A stretch of 64,000 nt of DNA, taken from assembly GCF_011058165.1 (NCBI RefSeq), contig NZ_JAALEG010000003.1, forward strand, positions 62,001 to 126,000, read 5' to 3'. Below the pieces are notes generated by a model. It worked only from the letters and a program-made list of their open reading frames with translations. It searched no databases and had not been told where the DNA came from. The position numbers were made by a program, and so were the translations under genes. Below are positions 16,026 to 25,540 of the stretch, in pieces; position 1 is the first letter of the stretch, and every line of letters starts with the position of its first letter. This stretch comes from Rhodococcus aetherivorans. GTDB lineage: Bacteria > Actinomycetota > Actinomycetes > Mycobacteriales > Mycobacteriaceae.

Positions 16026-17680
16026 GCCGGGTGCGCGAGGACCCGGTATCCGGTCTCGTGGAGCCGCCGGTGCTCCGGCCACCGGTCGCGGGTCCAGCCG
16101 GGTTCGGTGTGGGCCGCGACGATCGCGGCGGTCGTCGCGGCGTGCAGGTCGAACTCGAGGTCGCGGCGCAGTTCCGGCAGGACGGTCCGCTCCCCCGCCG
16201 TGCGCGCCTGCACGATGGTGGCGACCGTCTCCGCGACCCGCGCGTCGGCGCAGCGCAGCACGCGACGATGCGCGAACGGCAGCACGACCCACAGCACCGC
16301 GACGGCGACGAGCACGCCGATCACCGTCTCGAGCAGGCGGTCGCGGGCCACCACGGCGAAGTCGTGCGGCACCCCGGCGCCGCCGAGCAGCAGCGCGAGC
16401 GGAGTGATGAACACCATCGCCACGCCGTAGTTCCGGACCAGGTACTCCTCGGTTCCGGCGAGCAACACCGCGACCACCACGACGAGCGCGACGGCCGTCG
16501 GGGCGGCCCACACGACCGCGGCCAGCACGCCCAGACCCACGACGGTGCCGGCGAACCGGTGCAGGCCCCGGTAGCTGCCCAGCACCCGGTCGGGTCCCTG
16601 ATGCAGCACCATCGCCGCCGTGATCACCGCCCAGTCCGGCCGCCCGACACCGCACGCGAGCGCCAGTGCGCCCGCGACGGGACCGGCCACGACGAGGCGA
16701 AGGACGATGGTCCAGGATCGACTGCCGGGCCGGGCGGCCCGCGCCAGCCGGTATCGCGCCGACGGGCGCGGCAGCGGTGGTTGCGGCCGCAGATCGTCGG
16801 TCTCGGAGGCGGCACCCTCGTCGGTTCCTGCGACGACCGTCGCGAGCCGCAGGTGCGCCGCTCGGAGCGTCCGGGTCAGCGGATGCGCGCCCCCGCCCAG
16901 CCGCCCGTCGTGCAGGCACATCCACGCGACGTGCAGCGCCCGGACCGCCTCGTGCCGCGGCCCGGTCTCCGCCGGGGCGCGCAGGCAGGCGTCGACGGCC
17001 TCCACGGCCGCCGCCACCGCGGCACGCTCGGGTGCGCGGGGCCGAGCCAGCGCGCCCGACATCGACACCACCACTGCCGTGCCCGCGCCGGCCGCGGTCC
17101 ACGACACGACCGCACCGACCGGCACGCCGGCGCTCGGCAGTGCCGCCGCGATCTCCAGGGTGAGCAGCGGCAGGAACGCACCGGGTGCACCGAAGCGCAG
17201 CGCGTCGACCAGGAAGGCGCCCACGGCGACGACCGCCGTCATCACCGCCACGAGCAGGAGCCACGTCCATTCCGAGCCCGAATGCACGAGCGTGCCGACA
17301 CCGGCGCCCAGACCGGCCAGCGCGACGAGCACCGCCGCGACGACCATCACCACCTGCCACCGCGCCCGGTAGGCGCGGCCCTCGCCGTAGACGACGGCGA
17401 ACGCCCCGAGGGCGGCCGTCGCGGCGACGGGCCCGTGACCGAGCGCGAGGCCTGCCAGGCCGGGCAGCGCCACCGCGGCGGCCGCGCGCAGGGCACCGGG
17501 CCAGCGCCGGCCCCGCCGGGGCACTCCGAGCAGGAGCGTCCGCGCAGGCCCCGGCGCCGGGATCGGCGGGCTCGCCGCGTCACTCCGGGACCCGGCTCCC
17601 GGATCTGTCACCGCTTCGGACACGAGGATCGACGATACGGCGCGCACCCGCGGTCGGCGGCGCCGTGTCGGCAAGGTCAC
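16022..17680 (-). CDS. FUSC family membrane protein
   Basis: A 552-residue protein with two blocks of membrane helices: about residues 66-220 and about 335-470, each with five to six segments. They are separated by a soluble stretch rich in Ala and Arg, and a cytoplasmic tail follows. This duplicated layout is that of fusaric-acid-resistance-type (FUSC/YccS) efflux proteins. The substrate is unknown. The GTG start at 17680 overlaps the stop of the chelatase gene (GTGA), so it is the distal gene of the nirB operon. Its role in nitrite assimilation, if any, is unclear. Confidence 0.8.
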   Translation of the reverse strand: MTLPTRRRRPRVRAVSSILVSEAVTDPGAGSRSDAASPPIPAPGPARTLLLGVPRRGRRWPGALRAAAAVALPGLAGLALGHGPVAATAALGAFAVVYGEGRAYRARWQVVMVVAAVLVALAGLGAGVGTLVHSGSEWTWLLLVAVMTAVVAVGAFLVDALRFGAPGAFLPLLTLEIAAALPSAGVPVGAVVSWTAAGAGTAVVVSMSGALARPRAPERAAVAAAVEAVDACLRAPAETGPRHEAVRALHVAWMCLHDGRLGGGAHPLTRTLRAAHLRLATVVAGTDEGAASETDDLRPQPPLPRPSARYRLARAARPGSRSWTIVLRLVVAGPVAGALALACGVGRPDWAVITAAMVLHQGPDRVLGSYRGLHRFAGTVVGLGVLAAVVWAAPTAVALVVVVAVLLAGTEEYLVRNYGVAMVFITPLALLLGGAGVPHDFAVVARDRLLETVIGVLVAVAVLWVVLPFAHRRVLRCADARVAETVATIVQARTAGERTVLPELRRDLEFDLHAATTAAIVAAHTEPGWTRDRWPEHRRLHETGYRVLAHPA

Positions 17681-18381
17681 CCGCGCAGCGGGCCTCCGGC
17701 GAGCAGCGCCGTCGCCGCCGACCGGTACCGCTCGGCCACCAGGCGCACGATCGAGTCGTGCACCCCGAGCGGGGCCGCCACCCCGTCGGCGCCCGCATCG
17801 GCGAGACGCGCGTGGAACAGCCCGTCGGCGAGCAGGTACGAGGCGACGAACACCCGGCGCGCACCCGCGGCGCGCAGTCCGGCGACGACGTCCGGCACGC
17901 GCGGGGCACCCGTGGCGACGTACCCGACGCGCACGGCGACGCGCGCGAGGGCCGACAACATGTCCGCGGCCCGTCGCACGTCGCCGAGGGCGCGGGGGTC
18001 GGAGGAGCCCGCCGCGGCGAGCACCACCGCGTCACCGGGTTTCCAGCCGGCCGCGGAGAGCCGGTGCAGCAGCACCCGTGCGAGCACCGGGTCGGGTCCG
18101 AGCGCGCGGGTGACCGCCACGGCGGGATGCCCACTGTCGGCGACCTCGCGTGGCACGTCGGCGTGCACGTGGTAGCCGGAGGCGAGGAAGGCGGGCACCA
18201 GCACGGTGGGCCGGCTGGAATCGCGCAGCACCTCCGCCGGCGAGGGTCCGAGGACATCGACGAACGCGACGCGGGTGGCGCCCACGTCGCGGGAGACGGC
18301 GTCGGCGAGGGACGCGATCATCTCGACGCCGCGCGGATTGCGCGTGCCGTGAGCGACGAGCAGCAGGGCCGGGTCGATCAT
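17677..18381 (-). CDS. Sirohydrochlorin chelatase (CbiX/SirB family)
   Basis: A 234-residue protein from ATG 18381. GTG 18387 is the alternative, but the AGGAG at 18391-18395 is better spaced for the ATG. The N-terminal motif LLLVAHGTRNP carries the metal-inserting His; a second half repeats the fold with VLAAAGSSDPRA. This two-half chelatase inserts Fe2+ into sirohydrochlorin to make siroheme, the cofactor of NirB, which fits the operon. It could also insert cobalt. It corresponds to Rv0259c, which in mycobacteria also lies by the nnaR-like gene. Confidence 0.85.
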   Translation of the reverse strand: MIDPALLLVAHGTRNPRGVEMIASLADAVSRDVGATRVAFVDVLGPSPAEVLRDSSRPTVLVPAFLASGYHVHADVPREVADSGHPAVAVTRALGPDPVLARVLLHRLSAAGWKPGDAVVLAAAGSSDPRALGDVRRAADMLSALARVAVRVGYVATGAPRVPDVVAGLRAAGARRVFVASYLLADGLFHARLADAGADGVAAPLGVHDSIVRLVAERYRSAATALLAGGPLRG

Positions 18382-18426
18382 GGTCACAACTCCTGATCCG
18401 GAACGGGGTCGGCCGGAGAGATGCCC

Positions 18427-19584
18427 CTAGCCGAGCGGGTATTCCTTGTCGGCGCAGCCCACCGGGTCGACCGCGAGCCGGTAGCCACGCTTGACGACGG
18501 TCTGCACGATCGTGGGGGCGCCGAGCGCGGACCGCAGCCGCGCCACGGCGGTCTCCACGGCGTGGGTGTCGCCGCCGCCGCCGGGCAGCGCGGCGAGCAG
18601 TTCCTCACGCGAGACGACCCGGCCGGGCCGGGCGGCGAGGGTGCGCATCAGCGCCATCGCGGCGGGCGCCAGGCAGCGGATCTCGCCGTCGACCACGACG
18701 CAGCGGCCGCGGACGCTGAGGACGTGCCCCCCGGCCTCGATGCGATGGGCGCGCCGCGGCAGCTCTTCGGCCAGGTGCCGGGCGAGGGATCCGAGCCGGG
18801 CCCGGGCCGGTGCCGAGACCGGCACCTCCAGCTCGACCAGCGGCGCGGCCGTCACGGGCCCCACGCACACCGCGGTGACCCCGGTGCGCAGCGCGCGCAG
18901 CATCAACTCGAGCATGCCGGTGGCCTTGGAACGCATCAGCAGCGACGCGACGGCCGGCGCGCTGGTGAAGCTCACCGCGTCGATGCTGTGGTCGGCGATC
19001 TGCTCGATGAGCCGGTCCAGCGCGGTGGGGTCGTCGGGCGGGGTCCACCGGTACACCGGGACCGCCACCACGTCGGCACCGGCGTCGCGCAGCACCTCGC
19101 ACAGGTCCGCGCCGGGTTCCCACTCGGTGCGGGCGCCGTGCAGCTGCACCGCGATCCGCACCCCCTCCACACCCTCGGCCAGCAGGTGCTCGAGCACCTC
19201 CGCGGACGACTCCGACGCCGGCGACCACTCCTCCCGCAGGTCGGCGGCCCGGATCGCGCCGGTGACCTTCGGCCCGCGGGCCAGGATGCGGCTGCCGCCC
19301 AGGGCCTCGCCGAGCTGCTCGGCGAGGCCCCAGCCGTCCGCGGCCCCCATCCAGCCGCGGAAGCCGATCGCCGTGGTGGCCACGGTGATGTCCGGCGGGG
19401 TGTCGAGGATGTCGCGCGTCACGCGCTCGAGCTCGGCGTCGTCCGCGAGCGGGATGATGCGGATGGCGGGTGCGTGGACAACCTCCGCGCCGCGCCGGGT
19501 GAGCAGGGTGGCGAACTCGTCGGCGCGGCGTGCGGCGGTGATGCCGATCGTGAAGCCGTGCAGCGGCGCGTTGTCCTCGCTCAC
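18427..19584 (-). CDS. nnaR: NnaR: uroporphyrinogen-III synthase-like regulator of nitrate/nitrite assimilation
   Basis: A 385-residue fusion. Residues about 10-265 are a HemD (uroporphyrinogen-III synthase) fold starting FTIGITAARRADEFATLL. Residues about 290-380 are an OmpR/PhoB-type winged helix ending in TIVQTVVKRGYRLAV. In Streptomyces and mycobacteria the same fusion (NnaR, Rv0260c) works with GlnR to activate nitrite and nitrate assimilation. GTG 19584 overlaps the nirD stop (GTGA), so it is co-translated with its targets, suggesting feedback. Whether the HemD half retains enzyme activity cannot be judged. Confidence 0.88.
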   Translation of the reverse strand: MSEDNAPLHGFTIGITAARRADEFATLLTRRGAEVVHAPAIRIIPLADDAELERVTRDILDTPPDITVATTAIGFRGWMGAADGWGLAEQLGEALGGSRILARGPKVTGAIRAADLREEWSPASESSAEVLEHLLAEGVEGVRIAVQLHGARTEWEPGADLCEVLRDAGADVVAVPVYRWTPPDDPTALDRLIEQIADHSIDAVSFTSAPAVASLLMRSKATGMLELMLRALRTGVTAVCVGPVTAAPLVELEVPVSAPARARLGSLARHLAEELPRRAHRIEAGGHVLSVRGRCVVVDGEIRCLAPAAMALMRTLAARPGRVVSREELLAALPGGGGDTHAVETAVARLRSALGAPTIVQTVVKRGYRLAVDPVGCADKEYPLG

Positions 19585-20003
19585 GAACGCTCGCCGTAAC
19601 CGCGGTGCACGGGCACGAGGCTGTGGATCTGGACGACACCGGCCCACACCCGCACGTCGTACACGGGCAGGCGGACCGACGGATCGTCGAGGCAGCGTCC
19701 GTCGTCCAGCGAGAAGACCTGCTTGAGCAGCGGCGAGGCGACGGTGGGCTCGCCGCTGCGGTCGCCGACGATCCCACGCGACATCACCGCGGCGCGGCCG
19801 AACGGATCGAAGTTGCCCACCGCCCGCAGACTGCCGTCGTCGAGCCGGAACAGCGCGGCCTGCTCGCCGCCGCGCAACAGCACGGCGACGCCGCGGCCGG
19901 GGATGAGGTGACTGAGCGGGCACGCCGACGTCCACTCCAGACGCCCGTCGTACACGCTGGCACGCGACGCGCGCTCGGGGGTGTGCGTCTCGATGACGGT
20001 CAT
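19581..20003 (-). CDS. nirD: Nitrite reductase (NADH) small subunit NirD
   Basis: A 140-residue Rieske-fold protein lacking the CxH pairs that bind a 2Fe-2S cluster, as is normal for NirD. The central part FRLDDGSLRAVGNFDPFGRA and the C-terminal DDPSVRLPVYDVRVWAG match the family. It associates with NirB to reduce nitrite to ammonium in the cytoplasm. It follows nirB after 56 bp, with a hairpin at the nirB stop, and overlaps nnaR. The AAGGAGG-like sequence ahead of ATG 20003 is a strong ribosome-binding site. Confidence 0.93.
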   Translation of the reverse strand: MTVIETHTPERASRASVYDGRLEWTSACPLSHLIPGRGVAVLLRGGEQAALFRLDDGSLRAVGNFDPFGRAAVMSRGIVGDRSGEPTVASPLLKQVFSLDDGRCLDDPSVRLPVYDVRVWAGVVQIHSLVPVHRGYGERS

Positions 20004-20050
20004 GAATGTCCTCCTTGGAACTACGGACGGAATTCTCCGGGGCCGGTGTT

Positions 20051-20070
20051 TCTCGGGCGTTAACCCGAGA
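20051..20070. promoter_or_regulatory. Hairpin at nirB stop codon, nirB-nirD junction
   Basis: TCTCGGG-CGTTAA-CCCGAGA forms a 7-bp stem with a 6-base loop holding the nirB TAA stop (20060-20062). It has no T-tract. It may protect the nirB mRNA end or set the ratio of nirB to nirD rather than terminate. Confidence 0.45.
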
Positions 20071-22573
20071 TTCCCTCACGGTAAGAGGGCATTCCGACCA
20101 GCACCGGCACCTTCCGCTTGCCCGAGTCGTCGAACCGCACGGTCGGGTCGGCCACCTCGGGCGCGTTGACGAACGACACGAACCGGGACAGCTTCTCGGG
20201 GTCCTCGAGCACTCCCTTCCACTCGTCCCGGTACCCGGCGACGTGCTTGGCCATCGCCGCCTCGAGCTCGTCGCCGATGCCGAGGCTGTCCTCGCACACC
20301 ACCGCCCGGAGGTGCTCGAGCCCACCCTCGAGGGACTCGAGCCAGGGCGCGGTGCGCTGCAGGCGATCGGCGGTGCGCACGTAGAACATCAGGAACCGGT
20401 CGATGTACTTGACGAGCGTCTCGTCGTCGAGACCACCGGCGAGCAGCTGCGCATGCTTGGGCGACTGGCCGCCGTTGCCGCACACGTACAGGTTCCAGCC
20501 GTTCTCCGTGGCGATCACCCCGACGTCCTTGCCGCGCGCCTCGGCGCACTCGCGGGCGCAGCCGGAAACGCCGAACTTGAGCTTGTGCGGTGAGCGCAGC
20601 CCGCGGTAGCGCAGCTCGAGGTCGACCGCCATGCCGACCGAGTCCTGCACGCCGTACCGGCACCACGTCGAGCCCACGCAGCTCTTCACGGTGCGCAGGG
20701 ACTTGCCGTACGCCTGGCCGGATTCCATGCCGGCGTCGACGAGCCGCTGCCAGATGAGCGGCAGCTGCTCGACCCGCGCACCGAACAGGTCGATGCGCTG
20801 GCCGCCGGTCATCTTGACGTACAAGCCGAAGTCGCGGGCGATCTCGCCGATGACGATGAGCTGCTCGGGGGTGCACTCCCCGCCGGGCATCCGCGGCACC
20901 ACCGAGTAGGTGCCGTTCTTCTGGATGTTGGCCAGGAAGTGGTCGTTGGTGTCCTGCAGCGCCGCCTGCTGCCGGCCCAGGATGTGGTCCGAGTCGGTCG
21001 AGGCGAGGATCGAGGCGACGACGGGCTTGCAGATGTCGCAGCCGGTCCCCTGGCCGTACTTGGAGATCAGTGCCGAGAACGTGCGGGTGTTCGTGGCCTG
21101 CACGATCTGGAACAGCTCGGCCCGGGACTGCTCGAAGTGCTCGCACAAGGACTTCGACATGACCACACCGGACGCCGCGAGGAGCTGCTTGACGGTGGGC
21201 AGGCAGCCGCCGCACGTGGTGCCGGCGCCGGTGCAGGCCTTGACCTGGGCGATGTCGCACGCGCCGTCCGCGATGGCACCGCAGATCGTCCCCTTGGTGA
21301 CTCCGTTGCAGGAGCACACCTCGGCGTCGTCGGGCAGCGACCCGGCGCCCGGCTTCTCTCCCGCCGGGGAGATCAGCGCCGCGGGGTCGCCGGGCAGCTC
21401 CCGGCCGACGAGCGGCCGCAGCGACCCGTACGCGGAGGCGTCGCCGACGAGGATGCCGCCGAGCAGTGTCTTCGCGTCGTCCGAGACGACCAGCTTGGCG
21501 TAGGTGCCCTTCGCGGCGTCCGACAGCACGACCTCGAGGGCGCCGGGAGTGGTGGCGTGCGCGTCGCCGAAGCTCGCGACGTCGACGCCGAGCAGCTTGA
21601 GCTTCGTGGACAGGTCGGCGCCCGGGAACTCGGCGGCGCCGCCGAGGAGCCGGTCGGCCACCACCTCGGCCGTGCTGTAGCCGGGGGCGACGAGGCCGTA
21701 GCAGGTGCCCTCGACGGCCGCGCACTCGCCGATCGCGTAGACCGCGTCGTCGGTCGTGCTGCGGCAGCCGAGGTCGGTGCGGACACCGCCGCGCGGGCCC
21801 AGCTCGAGCCCCGCGTCGCGGGCCAGCCCGTCCTGGGGACGGACGCCTGCGGAGAACACGAGCAGCGCGGCGTCGATCACCGACCCGTCGGACAGTTCCA
21901 CCCTCAACCCGCCGGGACCCTCGGTGATGCCGGCGGTGCCGACGCCCGTGTGCACCGTCAGCCCGAGATCGGTGACGAGCCGGGCGAGGAGCGCACCACC
22001 GCCCTCGTCGACCTGCAGCGGCATGAGCCGGGGGGCGAACTCGACGACGTGCGGCGTCATGCCCAGCATCCGCAGCGCGTTGGCCGCCTCGAGGCCGAGG
22101 AGCCCGCCGCCGACGACGACGCCGACCGCTCCCGGAGCGGCCCGCTCCGCGCCGGCCCGGATGCCGTCCAGGTCGTCGAGGGTCCGGTAGACGAAGCACC
22201 CGGCCAGATCCTTGCCGGGAATCGGCGGGACGAAGGGGTACGAGCCGGTGGCCAGGACGAGCGCGTCGTACCCGATCACCTCACCGGCGTCGGTGGTGAC
22301 GGTGCGCCCGGCACGGTCGATCGCCGCGGCCCGGGTGCCGATCCTCAGCTCGACCAGGTCGTCGCCCTCGTACTCGTTGCCGGCGAGGGCGAGTTCCTTC
22401 GAATCCCACGAGCCGACATAGGAGGACAGTCCCACGCGGTCGTAGGCGGGCAGCGGTTCCTCGCACAGCACCGTCACCGACCAGAGGTTCTTCTCGTCGC
22501 GGGCGCGCAGCGCCTCGACGAAGCGGTGGCCCACCATGCCGTGTCCGACGACGACAACAGACTTGTGGCTCAT
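20060..22573 (-). CDS. nirB: Nitrite reductase (NADH) large subunit NirB
   Basis: An 837-residue flavoprotein. The FAD motif VVVGHGMVGHRF starts at residue 6 and an NAD loop VVVGGGLLGLEAA lies near 145. A BFD-like 2Fe-2S region follows with CSCNGV and CGGC around 420-460. The siroheme/4Fe-4S ligands are SCVGSTWC (about 635-642) and GCAREC (about 672-677). It transfers electrons from NADH to reduce nitrite to ammonium. ATG 22573 is preceded by AAGGAA. It lies 44 bp after narK and starts the nirB-nirD-nnaR-sirB-fusC run. Confidence 0.95.
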   Translation of the reverse strand: MSHKSVVVVGHGMVGHRFVEALRARDEKNLWSVTVLCEEPLPAYDRVGLSSYVGSWDSKELALAGNEYEGDDLVELRIGTRAAAIDRAGRTVTTDAGEVIGYDALVLATGSYPFVPPIPGKDLAGCFVYRTLDDLDGIRAGAERAAPGAVGVVVGGGLLGLEAANALRMLGMTPHVVEFAPRLMPLQVDEGGGALLARLVTDLGLTVHTGVGTAGITEGPGGLRVELSDGSVIDAALLVFSAGVRPQDGLARDAGLELGPRGGVRTDLGCRSTTDDAVYAIGECAAVEGTCYGLVAPGYSTAEVVADRLLGGAAEFPGADLSTKLKLLGVDVASFGDAHATTPGALEVVLSDAAKGTYAKLVVSDDAKTLLGGILVGDASAYGSLRPLVGRELPGDPAALISPAGEKPGAGSLPDDAEVCSCNGVTKGTICGAIADGACDIAQVKACTGAGTTCGGCLPTVKQLLAASGVVMSKSLCEHFEQSRAELFQIVQATNTRTFSALISKYGQGTGCDICKPVVASILASTDSDHILGRQQAALQDTNDHFLANIQKNGTYSVVPRMPGGECTPEQLIVIGEIARDFGLYVKMTGGQRIDLFGARVEQLPLIWQRLVDAGMESGQAYGKSLRTVKSCVGSTWCRYGVQDSVGMAVDLELRYRGLRSPHKLKFGVSGCARECAEARGKDVGVIATENGWNLYVCGNGGQSPKHAQLLAGGLDDETLVKYIDRFLMFYVRTADRLQRTAPWLESLEGGLEHLRAVVCEDSLGIGDELEAAMAKHVAGYRDEWKGVLEDPEKLSRFVSFVNAPEVADPTVRFDDSGKRKVPVLVGMPSYREGISG

Positions 22574-22617
22574 ACCGTTTCCTTCTTCCTTGCGTACGTG
22601 ATGGGGGCCGGCCGCGG

Positions 22618-24087
22618 TCAGACGCGGGTGGCCACCGTGTCGGCGGTGACGTCGCGCGGTGCGGGCGTCTCCGCGGGCGGGGCGGTGGGTCGGCGCAGGA
22701 ACACGGCCCAGGTGACGACGATGCAGACCAGGTAGAAGGCGAGGAACACCCAGAACGCCATGGTCGCCGACTTGGCTTCGCTGCTGTAGGACGCGCGCAG
22801 CACCAGGTTGATCCCGACGCCGCCGAGTCCGCCGATGGCGCCGGCGAATCCGATCAGGGCGCCGGACATGCTGCGCGCCCATGCGGCCTTCCCGGCCCGG
22901 TCGAGCGAGTCGAGGCTCTGCGCCTTGGCCTCGAAGATGGACGGGATCATCTTGTAGACGGAGCCGTTGCCGATGCCCGAGAGCAGGAACAGGGCGATGA
23001 ACCCGAGGACGAAGGTCACCATGATGCCGCCGGTGGCGGCGCCGGCGGTGGCGTCGTCGAGGGTGCCGGCGGTGACGAGCAGTCCCGCCGCGAGGGCCAT
23101 TGCCGCGAACGTGTACAGCGTGATCCGGCCGCCCCCGATCCGGTCGGCCAGCTTGCCGCCGAGGGGCCGGGCGATCGAGCCGAGCAGCGGGCCGATGAAC
23201 GCGATCTGCGCGGCGTGCAGGGAGGCCTCGGCGGCGGTCGCGCCCCCGGCCAGGAAGTTGATCTGCAGCACCTGCCCGAACGCGAAGCTGAAGCCGATGA
23301 AGGAGCCGAAGGTGCCGATGTAGAGGAAGCTGAGGATCCACGAGTCGCGGTACCTCAGGGATTCGCCCATCGCCCGCAGGTCGGCGCGCTGGTCACCGAG
23401 GTTGTCCATGAACAGGGCCGCGCCGAGCGCGGCGAAGGCACACAGCACCAGGTAGACGGCACACACGATCCACGGCTCGGTGTTGCCGACGGTGGCGATG
23501 ACGAGCAGGCCGACGAGCTGGACCACCGGCACGCCGATGTTGCCGCCGCCCGCGTTCAGGCCCAGCGCCCAGCCCTTGAGCCGCTGCGGGTAGAAGGCGT
23601 TGATGTTGGTCATCGACGAGGCGAAGTTGCCGCCGCCGAGTCCGGCGACCGCGGCCACCACCAGGAAGGTGGTGTACGAGAAGCCGGGGTTGAGCATCAG
23701 GTACAGGGCCGCGAGGGTGGGGATCAGCAGCACCAGCGCGCTGAACACCGTCCAGTTCCGACCGCCGAACCGGGCCGTGGCGACGGTGTAGGGAATGCGC
23801 AGCAGCGAGCCCACGAGGGTGGGCACCGCGACGAGGAAGAACTTGCCGGCGGGATCGATGCCGTAGACGTCGGCCGGCATGAACAGCACCATCACGGACC
23901 AGATGGACCAGACGGAGAAGCCGACGTGCTCGGCCAGGACGGACCAGATCAGGTTCCGCTTCGCGATCTCCTTGCCGCCGGCTTCCCATGCCGCCGTGTC
24001 CTCGGCGTCCCAGTGTTCGATGCGGTGCTTGCGCGCGAACTTCGCACGCAGGCCTTCGGTCGGTGATACTCCGGTCGTTGCGGCCAC
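22618..24087 (-). CDS. narK: NarK/NasA family nitrate-nitrite transporter (MFS)
   Basis: A 489-residue MFS transporter with 12 predicted helices and a soluble N-terminus of about 50 residues. The nitrate-porter signatures GLGGGNFASSMTNINAFYP and, in the second half, GIGNGSVYKMIPSIF with its Gly-rich NG-motif and conserved Arg are present. It imports nitrate or exchanges nitrate and nitrite. It is the first gene of the run with nirB (44 bp). The 96-bp upstream gap has a TTGACG hexamer and a TACCTT element on the minus strand, but their spacing does not fit one promoter. Confidence 0.9.
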   Translation of the reverse strand: MAATTGVSPTEGLRAKFARKHRIEHWDAEDTAAWEAGGKEIAKRNLIWSVLAEHVGFSVWSIWSVMVLFMPADVYGIDPAGKFFLVAVPTLVGSLLRIPYTVATARFGGRNWTVFSALVLLIPTLAALYLMLNPGFSYTTFLVVAAVAGLGGGNFASSMTNINAFYPQRLKGWALGLNAGGGNIGVPVVQLVGLLVIATVGNTEPWIVCAVYLVLCAFAALGAALFMDNLGDQRADLRAMGESLRYRDSWILSFLYIGTFGSFIGFSFAFGQVLQINFLAGGATAAEASLHAAQIAFIGPLLGSIARPLGGKLADRIGGGRITLYTFAAMALAAGLLVTAGTLDDATAGAATGGIMVTFVLGFIALFLLSGIGNGSVYKMIPSIFEAKAQSLDSLDRAGKAAWARSMSGALIGFAGAIGGLGGVGINLVLRASYSSEAKSATMAFWVFLAFYLVCIVVTWAVFLRRPTAPPAETPAPRDVTADTVATRV

Positions 24088-24183
24088 CCCATGCCCCTTC
24101 CTCGGGTCGGTATCGATGGACCCAAGGTAGGAAACGGGTGTTGCCGCGGTGCTGCCCTCGGTGACTGCCGCGTCAAGAGATGC

Positions 24184-25485
24184 TCACCTGCGGCAGGAGG
24201 CCTCCGTGAGGTCGGCGCCGCGGGTGCTCGCGGGCTGTGGACCGGCACCGGAACCGCCCCAGGTGTCCTCGACGTACCGGGGCCGGCAGGCGACCCGGCC
24301 GGCGACGAGCACCACGAGCGCCGCACACCCGAGGAACGCGAACGGCGCCGTCCAGCCGCCGGTGGCCTCGCGCAGCACACCGACCAGCACCGGGCCGAGA
24401 CACGCGACGGTGTAGCCGAGACCCTGGGTGAAGCCGGACAGGGCGGCGGACGCTGCGTGGGTGCGGGTGCGCAGATTGATCAGGGTGAGCGCCATGGGGA
24501 ACGTGGTCGGCCCGACGCCGATCGCCAGCACCCACAGCGCCGTGGCCGTCAGCGGCGCGAGCAGCAGACCGGTGAACCCCACCGCGTAGCACGCCACGCA
24601 CACGACGACGAGCGGGAACGGATCCCGCATGCGGGCGCACGCGGCGGGAGCGACGAACGAGGCGGTCAGGCCGACGAACGAGAACAGGGCGATCATGGCG
24701 CCGCCGAGCGCCTCGCTGCCGCCGGCGTCGAGCAGCACCGCGGGGATCCAGGTGAACATCGAGTAGGTGATCAGCGAGGTCATGCCGAACATGCCGGCCA
24801 TGCCCCACGCGACGGGCGAGCGCCACACCCGGCCGGGCGTGGGCTGGGAGTGCGGCGCGTCGCCGGCAGCCGGACGCGTGCCGCGGGCCCGGTACAGGAC
24901 GCCGATCCACGGGATCGCCGCGGCGAACGCCCACGCCGCCCACAGCCCGATGGACCAGCGCCACCCGGCGGCCTCGGCGACGGGGACCGCCGCGAGGGCC
25001 GGCAGCACCGTCCCGATCTGGACACCGACGATGTACACGGTGCTCACGACCGCGAGCCGGTCGGAGAAGTACCTCTTGACCAGTGGCGGGATCACCACGT
25101 TGCCGACCCCCATCCCGGCGAGCGCGAGCGCGGAGAACGCGAGCAGTGTCCACGTCTCGTGGGTCAGCGCGCGCGCTGCCATGCCGAATCCGGCGGCCAG
25201 CATCGCGACGAGGGCCGTGGCCTCGAGCCCGGCCCGGCGCGCGATGACGGGGGTGAGCAGCCCGAACACCGCGAACATCGCGGTCGGCACCATGCCGAAC
25301 ACGCCCACCACGGCGGGCGCGAAACCGAGCTCGGCGCGGATCTGCTCGGCGAGCGGGCTGAACGAGGTCACGGCGAGGCGCAACGTGAGCGCGGACATCA
25401 CGATCGCAACGAAGACCAGGAGCCGTCCCCGCAGGAGGGACGGGGACGAGGATCCGGCACCGGTGACAGCCACGAGCGAAATCAT
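24184..25485 (-). CDS. MFS transporter, CynX/NimT type
   Basis: A 433-residue protein with 12 hydrophobic segments. The order and the motif ALTLRLAVTSFSPLAEQIRA of the first helices and GRVWRSPVAWGMAGMFGM at the midpoint resemble the CynX/NimT (cyanate, 2-nitroimidazole) group. The substrate is not certain. It is divergent from a GntR regulator with a 55-bp gap, which suggests regulation by that protein. It lies 96 bp from narK on the same strand but probably has its own transcript. Confidence 0.82.
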   Translation of the reverse strand: MISLVAVTGAGSSSPSLLRGRLLVFVAIVMSALTLRLAVTSFSPLAEQIRAELGFAPAVVGVFGMVPTAMFAVFGLLTPVIARRAGLEATALVAMLAAGFGMAARALTHETWTLLAFSALALAGMGVGNVVIPPLVKRYFSDRLAVVSTVYIVGVQIGTVLPALAAVPVAEAAGWRWSIGLWAAWAFAAAIPWIGVLYRARGTRPAAGDAPHSQPTPGRVWRSPVAWGMAGMFGMTSLITYSMFTWIPAVLLDAGGSEALGGAMIALFSFVGLTASFVAPAACARMRDPFPLVVVCVACYAVGFTGLLLAPLTATALWVLAIGVGPTTFPMALTLINLRTRTHAASAALSGFTQGLGYTVACLGPVLVGVLREATGGWTAPFAFLGCAALVVLVAGRVACRPRYVEDTWGGSGAGPQPASTRGADLTEASCRR

Positions 25486-25540
25486 AGGATGACCCGACGT
25501 CTATCGTCGAAGGTGTTTTCCGGATGCAGGAAGGATCCCC

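Noticed and set aside
19581-20003. NirD as a damaged Rieske protein
   Set aside because: NirD subunits naturally lack the iron-sulfur ligands.
24088-24183. GlnR box upstream of narK
   Set aside because: Only a GTCAC half-site and weak CAGCA/CAACA steps were seen; the GAAAC half-sites are missing in the right spacing.
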